A stretch of DNA of 64,000 nucleotides from positions 899,871,177-899,935,176 of the forward strand of contig CM060915.1 of assembly GCA_030737875.1 (NCBI GenBank), written 5' to 3'. The notes under the pieces were generated by a model, which did not search any database, was not told where the DNA came from, and saw nothing but the letters and a program-made list of their open reading frames with translations. Made by a program: the position numbers and the translations under genes. This document shows, piece after piece, positions 57,601 to 64,000 of this stretch. How positions within the stretch are numbered: the stretch's first letter is position 1; each line of letters starts with the position of its first letter. The DNA comes from Allium sativum (taxonomy: Eukaryota; Streptophyta; Magnoliopsida; Asparagales; Amaryllidaceae).

Positions 57601-59143
57601 CAATCGTAACTTTAAATGATCATACTGAAAGTTCCGACCGTTGGATTTTTCCCAAAACTAGAACCGTTAGGACCGCTTTGGGAAGTGCTTTCCATCGATA
57701 TAAATTTCGTCAAAATCCGACGGTTAGATTTCAAGATATGTGTAAATCAAAAATCGGTAAAAATAGCGCCAGGGCCACCCACTGACTAAAGCGTCGTCCT
57801 ATTATTTTAGGCTATTTTTAAATAGATAAAAATAGCGATAAATCATTATAAATGAATATTAACGATATGAAATGATTTAAATGATAATTATGCGAAAATT
57901 ATTTGAAAAGACCGACTTCAACTCATTTCAAATAATTACATGGCGATTAAATAGAAGATGTAGAAAACGGTGATTGAAGACCGGTGATCTTCACATCGAA
58001 TGGACGACGACTACTGATGCCTTGGGCTGACTTGCTCCCAGGAAGAGGTTGAAGCAGCAGTTGCCCGGACGTATGTGTTGATTGTCCGGATAAGCGAGAA
58101 CCTCTCAGGTGTCTCCGGTTTCGTTCAGACCCAAAACCGACTTGTAAATGGATGCGCATCTGATGTTGGAATTCATTTCATGTAATTAAATCGATTTTTA
58201 TTAATGTTGTCTGTTTGGTGGTGGAGAATTTATACTCTGCTTAACACCCTGGTATATATTAGTGTTTATCGATAGCATGGCGTGAATTGTCGATGCGGCA
58301 TGCCAAGATGCAGATGAACAAGGCTTTTTGTTGAAAAGTAGGGCCTTGTGGTTATCAAAGCATAGCCTGTTTAGGCGTAGCTTTGAGTATAGCGTGACTT
58401 CGCGAGCCTCACACCCCGGTATGAGTCAAAAAGGGGATATGGACCATAGGGAGTGCACACGTTTCTTTCTAGCTAGAGTGATCTCAGCGACCTACCATCC
58501 CTAACATTTTTACTTATGTGGATGATGGATTTTGAGGTACAGCGGATTTATAGGTTGTTAGTGGCCATATGGAGGTTCAAAGGGACCGGGGAAACGTGTG
58601 TTCAGGCATAATTAATCCGCTGCCATTAGGTGGGGACCAATCCTACCTTATCCAAGGGTTCACTACGGGGGATCCTGAGGCATTTGCTAGAGTGTCTCGA
58701 ATCGGAGAGGATGATCCCTAGCCTCGAATTCATGATGGAAAACCAATTTCCAAATACGACATTACGGTCTTGATTGTAAACCTATATATGGCGACATAGT
58801 ATATGGTAGCTATGTCGTCTAGGATTGATACATTTACTTTGAAGTACTTTTAAACTGCTTAGATACTAATAATAATAATACTAAAATACTATTTTATATG
58901 TATTAAGCATGTTTGATCATTATAAGGTAAAACTCTATCCTCCGGTTTGTGTTGCATTGTGTGATGGGACTTGAGTCTTATAATGATTTCATTTTTCAAA
59001 AGTCATTGCGTTATTTTGTATCAAATTTATTTAAATTATGCAGCGGCAATCCGATGGAGTAAACCTGTTCCGCGTTAGCGGCGTAGTCCTGTGATTTGTT
59101 ATCTTGTTAGTTAGTATATAAAGATTTCTCATACCAGTCCCAT
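54678..59143 (+). mobile_element. TEK-A 3' LTR, first part
   Basis: Begins TGTAACAACCCGG. TATATAAATA is at 55287-55296, AAACCCTAG at 55306-55314, donor-like AAGGTGAGA at about 55907-55914, the hairpin array at 56340-57500, the GTTGGAT module at 57600-57770, the GTTTCGTTCAGACCC block at 58119-58133, and the tail hairpin at 58916-58987. It is cut after CCAGTCCCAT by NAG-3; the remaining 0.4 kb should lie beyond the window. Confidence 0.87.
56340..57500 (+). repeat. Hairpin array, TEK-A 3' LTR
   Basis: This is the counterpart of 19200-20400. Comparing copies of the same unit shows substitutions in one arm as well as paired differences between units, useful for testing whether pairing is maintained. 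Confidence 0.78.
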
Positions 59144-62100
59144 TGTAACATCCCATATTTTTACGTATATTTAAATTTTAATTTAAATAAATAAATGGAA
59201 TAATACAGGATAAAAATCAAATTTTTGCTGATTTAAGGATGATGATTAATTGGATGAAGTATAATTAGATTTTTAATTTAGTTTATACTTAGGATTTGTT
59301 GAAAATTTGAGAATTTATATTTTATTTATTTAAGTAAATTTGAGTTGTTAATTTATAATGGAAATTCAAATTTAATTTGGAATGGTGGAATTTTAAATCG
59401 CTGAATTATAACTGAAATTCAAATCCAAGATTTTAAATAATCAAATTTAGATTTAAAATGTGTGGATTTTATTTATAAAATTTGTTTAAGTCAAAATTGG
59501 ATTAAATGAAAATTTATAAATATTTAAATTTGAATTTAAACAGTTAATTGATTTTTTTTTTGAATATTTTATTTATTAATTAACTGTGAAATTTAACTGT
59601 TTTGGCGACTGTCTCGGAATTCGACGAAACTTGCGTCATTAGAACCGGAACGGTGAATTATTACAGGATTTCAAATTTTGTAAAAATCGGACCTACCGTT
59701 TGACCGTACGAGAGAAAATGTGAAAGAGATCTACGTAATTGGATAATTGTTTGTTCTAATGTTTGGGCCTCCTTTATATATATAAATATATTCCTTTAAG
59801 CACTCACCAGCCATTCTCACTTGTACGTATACTTTTTCCATCTCCTCCTTATCTCTAATGGCTGAGATTTTTTTTTTCTTCAAAACCCTAGATTAAATAA
59901 AAATACAAGCTTGAAATTCGAATCTCCTCAAAACCCAACGTATTATATGTCAAAATGAAGATCTCGACGATACGAACTTGCTGATGGTCTCAGATCGGAC
60001 ATGCAGTGTACGGTTTGACCATAAATCTTGGTCAAAGGTTTCTGATTTCGAATTAGGGCTTGATTTTGGGGGGTTTTGATTTAGAGGTCAATCAAAGAAT
60101 CGGCGACCAGGGTATTGAAGAGGATGTCCATACGAGTGTATCGGTTGTATTCATGTGATTTATTGTGAAGTGTGGTGCCTGAATTTGGTGAGGGAAGGCG
60201 CGAATTCACGGTTTTAGGGTTGATGACGGCCGGTGAGGGGGACCACCGGAGCGGATGCCGTCAGCGCTGGCGGGTGCGGACCTCGGCGAGCTCTGGATTG
60301 GAGGCGGCCTTGGGTTGAACGGTGGTCGGAGTGCGAGGCTAGGTGCGGTCAAAGTTTTCTGCGATGGGTTTTTTTCTCATCGGGTACTATAGCTTGGGGA
60401 GCGGGAGAACACGTTGAAGATGGATGATGTGGCAGGCCCTGGTTGGTGAGGAGTTGTTTTAATTTATTTTATATATTTCAAACTCAAACACTAAAATGCT
60501 GATAACTTTTACATACGACCTCGGATTGACGCGCGGTTTGTTGCGTTAGGATCGTGGCGGAATTGCGGACGTTTTGGCAATAACCTGGCTACGTTTAGAG
60601 ACTGTGAAATTTTGGGCTATGGTTGGACGTCCGATCCACTAAGGACGCAAAGGTGAGTGATTATTCGCTCACGAAATACTAAATTATTCCCATATTTATT
60701 AAATTAAATTATGAAGTAAATTTGGTTGCATGTTTGTGTTGTTGATGAACGATTGTTTAAGTTTGACATGCAAGTGTTAATATGCAAATAAAATCGATAA
60801 TTAGTCATTTAAATTTAATTTAAATTTCTAATTAGAAATCCCGACACTTGTTAACCAGTAAAATGATTTCATTTAATGTTTGAATGAAATGATGTGATGG
60901 ATGCCTTGATTTAATTTGATTGATGAATGAATGCTGCATGAACTGGCTGTTTATTCAGTACATGATATTCCATGCATTTTCGATAAATCCCAATTTCTCA
61001 CCTTTGATGTTACGGGCATCTAATAAATCCGGGATTTATCAAATTGAATGAATTAAGAACACAGGTTGAAATGATACATACCTGTGACCCTGAATTGGAT
61101 TGAAATGATAGATCCACCCCGAAATATCGAGAAATTAAATTTAAGACTCACTTGGCCATAGGATAGCAAACTATATATGGACATCGGTTGGTTAAATGAT
61201 TTTAATATTCGAAATTCTATTTTATGGAAATTTCATTCAAGGGAAACGTATTGATTTCGATAAGTTTTATTTTCCTTGAAATCTGAATCTTAAATATGAC
61301 CTGAAATGATTTAGGAAATTTTTCCCAAGCGAATTGAAGTGTTAAAGATTAAAATTTTAGATTTTGGGTTTTGTAAGAATTGGGTAGATTCAGATTTAAA
61401 TAAATTCTTATGGGATTTAAATTTTGGAATCAAGATAATGGAGAATACTCGAAAATTGTTTTAAACCTAATTCGAGTATGGTCTTGAATCCTTGTATTGA
61501 AATGGGTTGAAATGGGATTTGAAATAAGTCCTTTGAGCTAAGCAACCCCATGGAAACTGGAGTTTAGATTCAAGTATCAAAGTTCGGAAGGAAGAATCGA
61601 TTTTCAGTAAAGAATTCATATACGTATTTAAAATTTTGATTTTTATAGCCATTCTTTATGAATCAATTTCAAACCGTTTTCAAATATGGAAGATGGTTTA
61701 TATTCCACTAAATATAAACTTATCTCCTAAGGGGATTGAAAGTAAGTTATAGAAGTATATATATTCTATTTGAATATGAATGAATTTTGAATATGAATCG
61801 ATTTGGAATAATTTGAAATCTTTTGAGATTGAATATATTCTATTTTGAATATAAGTCGATTTTGAAATACTATATGATTATGATATAAGATATGGAAATA
61901 TATTCTAATTTTAGAATATAATCGGGTTGGTATGATTTATGGTATTTCAATATGAAACTATATTCTATTTTTGAATATAAATTTGGTTCGAGACAAAATA
62001 CGATATTTTGATATGAAAGCGAACCTTTGAAATGTAAAAGAACCAACCGATGTGAAAGATGTAAGCGTTGGTTGTCAAAGAGACCGGAGTCGGCATAAGG

Positions 62101-63246
62101 CATACTCTCTGTCAGTGTCGATACCACTTTGACAACTATAAACGTTTTGACGTATCTGTGAACGTTCCGACGTATCCAGAATGAGATATGATGACTTGAA
62201 GGCGATTATTTAATCGAAGGAAGATGAACGATTGCGAAATAGCCCTGACCTTCGGGTCAGAATTAAAATGACTAAAACAGGAGCTATACCGTGAATAATT
62301 GAGGTAGCACCTTTGATCGGACTCACTCCTTCGATACTATTTCTATGACTATGATGATAATGATGATTTGGGCCCATTTTACTTTGGGAGTGTGTTCCGA
62401 GGTGGGCGGTAGTGGCTGCTATGCGTTACCACCGGTCCGGGAGTGCAATTGGTAGAATCCTACCCTGGGCATTGCCTTGAGTGCCTTGTCATATATATCC
62501 TTATCGAGCCCCATACGATTTTGATTTAGCATTGCCTTCTATGGAGTGCCCTCTAATAACACCAGTACGGTGAATTTACGGTACTGTATAGACTGTTGAT
62601 GCCTATAAACGGCGTAAGGGTAATATGGTAATCCCGCTTACGCTATTTTCAGTATTTATACTTTACTGGATAGACACTATCATAATAGCGTACTATATTA
62701 TGTATGTATTAGTTTAACGGATCCTTGAGAGATGGAAAAATCCCGTAACATCTCTTGAGTTACTGTACCCATGACACTGATGTTATTTCGTATTTTGATT
62801 GGACTAATATGAGATGATTTAGTGCTGATCCGAGTGTTTGTTGTGTTTTCTTTTATGCAATACGCTCGGGTCAGCAGACGTTGCAGTTACCGAAGATGAC
62901 TGTGCTTTGGAGATCGAAGACGAAGATTTGGTATATCTATTATCTATACATATGTATATCCACTGCATTATTTTTCCGCTGCTTATTATGTACAGCTGTA
63001 TGTATATGTAACTCTGATAATCATTGAAGGTTATAGTCAATGTATATATATTTCAACTGCTTCTAAACTGCTATTTGTTTATTATATGTTGTCCTTCCGC
63101 TGTGAGGTTCTGTGATTGTTTTTTTTCTTTCTCTTCTTTCTTTCTTTTTTCTTCTTTTCCCAATAACTACCTGCATTTGCGATTTGTTCGGGTCGACATG
63201 TGTGGTTTATTTTCCATTTGAACGGTCAAAACTGTGGGCCGTTACA
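59144..63246 (+). mobile_element. NAG-3 5' LTR
   Basis: One GACGAAAC...AGAACCGGAA-type repeat (59615-59690), TATAAATA (59781-59788), AAACCCTAG (59883-59891), a GC-richer leader to about 60650 that ends at AAAGGTGAGT (GTGAGT 60653-60658) inside a small GTGAGTGA...CGCTCAC hairpin, then AT-rich sequence with GAATATATTCTATTTTGAATAT repeats (61740-61990). The tail is diverged from the other families and I do not see the ATTATAAG hairpin. The frame at 60233-60427 (64 codons) is in the leader and unrecognised. Confidence 0.85.
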
Positions 63247-63248
63247 GT

Positions 63249-63260
63249 TGGTATCAGAGC
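63249..63260 (+). other. NAG-3 primer binding site
   Basis: TGGTATCAGAGC, two bases after the LTR end. Confidence 0.9.
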
Positions 63261-63297
63261 GATGGTTAGCGATAACCTTGGCTCTGTTTGGGAATTA

Positions 63298-63335
63298 ACT
63301 CATTAGAGATAGGGTAGTAGTGCCCTAGAATGAGT
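63298..63335 (+). ncRNA. Leader stem-loop 1, NAG-3
   Basis: ACTCATT (63298-63304) pairs AATGAGT (63329-63335). TAGGG pairs CCCTA across a TAGTAGTG loop, with the same AGAGA/G internal loop as NAG-1. Confidence 0.7.
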
Positions 63336-63426
63336 CTGAGTGATACGAGAGAGCGTACTTGTATTTTGATATAAATTGGTTTTACATTGTGTTGATTTGT
63401 TCTGTTGAATATTTATAGATTATGGT

Positions 63427-63451
63427 CGATATATGGGACGCCATAGAATCG
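63427..63451 (+). ncRNA. GACG-loop hairpin, NAG-3
   Basis: TATGG, GACG loop, CCATA, with outer CGA (63427-63429) and TCG (63449-63451). Compare NAG-1 at 27908-27932. Confidence 0.68.
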
Positions 63452-63860
63452 ATAGGAATCTCTAAATAATCGAACAGAATGATCGACATAATATGGTTTT
63501 CAACGATATTTTTAAAATATATCAGGTATATTATTGGTTCAATCATATATATATATATATATCCATTTTAGTAGGTGGTAATATTAAGTTATCACCTATT
63601 ATGGGTGATTAGATAATAAATCTAATAAGGGAAATTATATGGTTTAAGAAAATATTAGAAACGAAATGATACTTTTAAGTATCAATGGGTGAAACGATTG
63701 CGATTAAAATAGAAATGAACTTGAACTTGATCCTGGGTATTTTGAAATAGTTTTGCCAAGGTTTGAATAATATCATATTATAGGTATTTTCAAAGGGAAT
63801 GCTTTAAAGGATTTTAAAAGAAACAAGTGTGTAATCCCTTCTCGGACATCAGAAATGACT

Positions 63861-63886
63861 TCGGTAATGAGTGCACGCATTATCGA
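63861..63886 (+). ncRNA. Internal hairpin 3, NAG-3
   Basis: TCGGTAATG pairs CATTATCGA over 9 bp with one G-U-type pair, loop AGTGCACG. It is followed by CATTTATTATGAAGTGTCTAAG, like the tail after the NAG-1 hairpin. Confidence 0.6.
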
Positions 63887-64000
63887 CATTTATTATGAAG
63901 TGTCTAAGTGGGGGAGACCACTCTGTACTACCATAACTTGTTGAAAGGAATTTTGGACCTAATTTCCAAGGGTATATAAAGTGGAGTTTAAGAATTGAAC

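Larger units (their letters stand above)
17603..59143 (+). mobile_element. TEK-A: decayed Tekay-type chromovirus, split by three insertions
   Basis: Its own sequence is 17603-21557, 34949-38298, 52390-59143 and the 3' LTR remainder outside the window. Removing the insertions leaves LTRs of about 4.8 kb and an internal region of about 4.8 kb. It has a degenerate tRNA-iMet-type primer site, gag with two zinc knuckles, protease, reverse transcriptase, RNase H, integrase and a C-terminal chromodomain-like tail, then a polypurine tract. The integrase-to-tail region resembles the Tekay/Del clade of chromoviruses (YADNRRRDLEF-like segment, GVHNVFHVS, RVLRNKRIHLVKV). The 5' LTR begins CGTAAC where the 3' LTR has TGTAAC. 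Many substitutions and indels separate the two LTRs, so it is old. It cannot make its proteins now. Confidence 0.88.
59144..64000 (+). mobile_element. NAG-3: LTR element with non-coding start, runs off window
   Basis: LTR 59144-63246 (4103 bp; TGTAACATCCCA...GTGGGCCGTTACA), then primer site TGGTATCAGAGC (63249-63260). The visible internal part (63247-64000) has no gag-like frame and aligns with the NAG-1 internal region: the same stem-loop 1 (63298-63335), GACG hairpin (63427-63451), GATAGGAAT...TCTAAATA, and hairpin 3 (63861-63886). TEK-A, by contrast, starts gag about 260 bases after its LTR. So NAG-3 is probably a third coding-less element. The left target site would be CCCAT (59139-59143). 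Confidence 0.85.

Noticed and set aside
60233..60427. 64-codon ORF in NAG-3 LTR
   Set aside because: Short, in the leader cassette, no recognisable features.
63903..63915. AAGTGGGGGAGACC as a NAG-3 polypurine tract
   Set aside because: It is not followed by TGTAAC or any LTR-like start, and it lies in the segment after hairpin 3; coincidental resemblance.

Overview
This window looks like nuclear, repeat-dense (probably heterochromatic) DNA of a flowering plant. It holds no credible single-copy host gene, rRNA, tRNA or CRISPR array. Almost every base belongs to a nest of Ty3/gypsy-type LTR retrotransposons with unusually long LTRs (about 4.1 to 6.5 kb). Most of these LTRs begin TGTAAC(A/G)ACCC. 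The plant assignment rests on the tRNA-iMet-type primer sites, on polyprotein motifs that match the Tekay/Del chromovirus clade, and on plant-like TATA plus AAACCCTAG leader sequences. Element labels below (TEK-A, NAG-1/2/3, Rem-0/1/2/3) are mine.

Layout, left to right. 1-4724 is a minus-strand LTR (Rem-1) that runs off the window and is inserted in a plus-strand LTR (Rem-2, 4725-9559). Rem-2 abuts and probably inserted into a minus-strand LTR pair collapsed by deletion (Rem-3, 9560-15761). 15762-17602 is an older minus-strand LTR remnant (Rem-0). Into Rem-0 is inserted TEK-A, a decayed coding element: 5' LTR 17603-35802 (interrupted), gag-pol pseudogene 36065-54585 (interrupted), 3' LTR from 54678 (interrupted at 59144, rest outside the window). 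TEK-A gag-pol carries about eight premature stops and about four frameshifts that I can see.

Three later insertions split TEK-A. NAG-1 (21558-34948) sits in its 5' LTR, NAG-2 (38299-52384, flanked by a perfect TCCAG target duplication) sits in its reverse transcriptase, and NAG-3 (59144 to beyond 64000) sits in its 3' LTR. NAG-1 and NAG-2 have the reverse of normal retrotransposon proportions: LTRs of about 6.2 and 6.5 kb flank internal regions of only 1060 and 1019 bp that have a primer site and a polypurine tract but no protein-coding capacity. NAG-1 LTRs are almost identical by eye, so it moved recently. Since these elements encode nothing recognisable, they must have used proteins from another element; a TEK-A-like (Tekay-clade) element is the obvious candidate.

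The most interesting signal is RNA-like structure conserved between otherwise diverged elements. There is a bipartite stem-loop 50-100 nt after the primer site in all four elements, two further hairpins in the coding-less internal regions, a hairpin before the polypurine tract, and a hairpin cluster near the LTR 3' end. Several stems keep pairing while both arms change sequence. The LTRs also carry long arrays of small AT-rich hairpins whose arms change together. I read these as a shared cis-acting RNA toolkit (packaging, dimerisation, priming, 3'-end formation) that lets coding-less giant-LTR elements parasitise the chromovirus machinery. That functional reading is inference; the sequence matches and pairings are visible directly.
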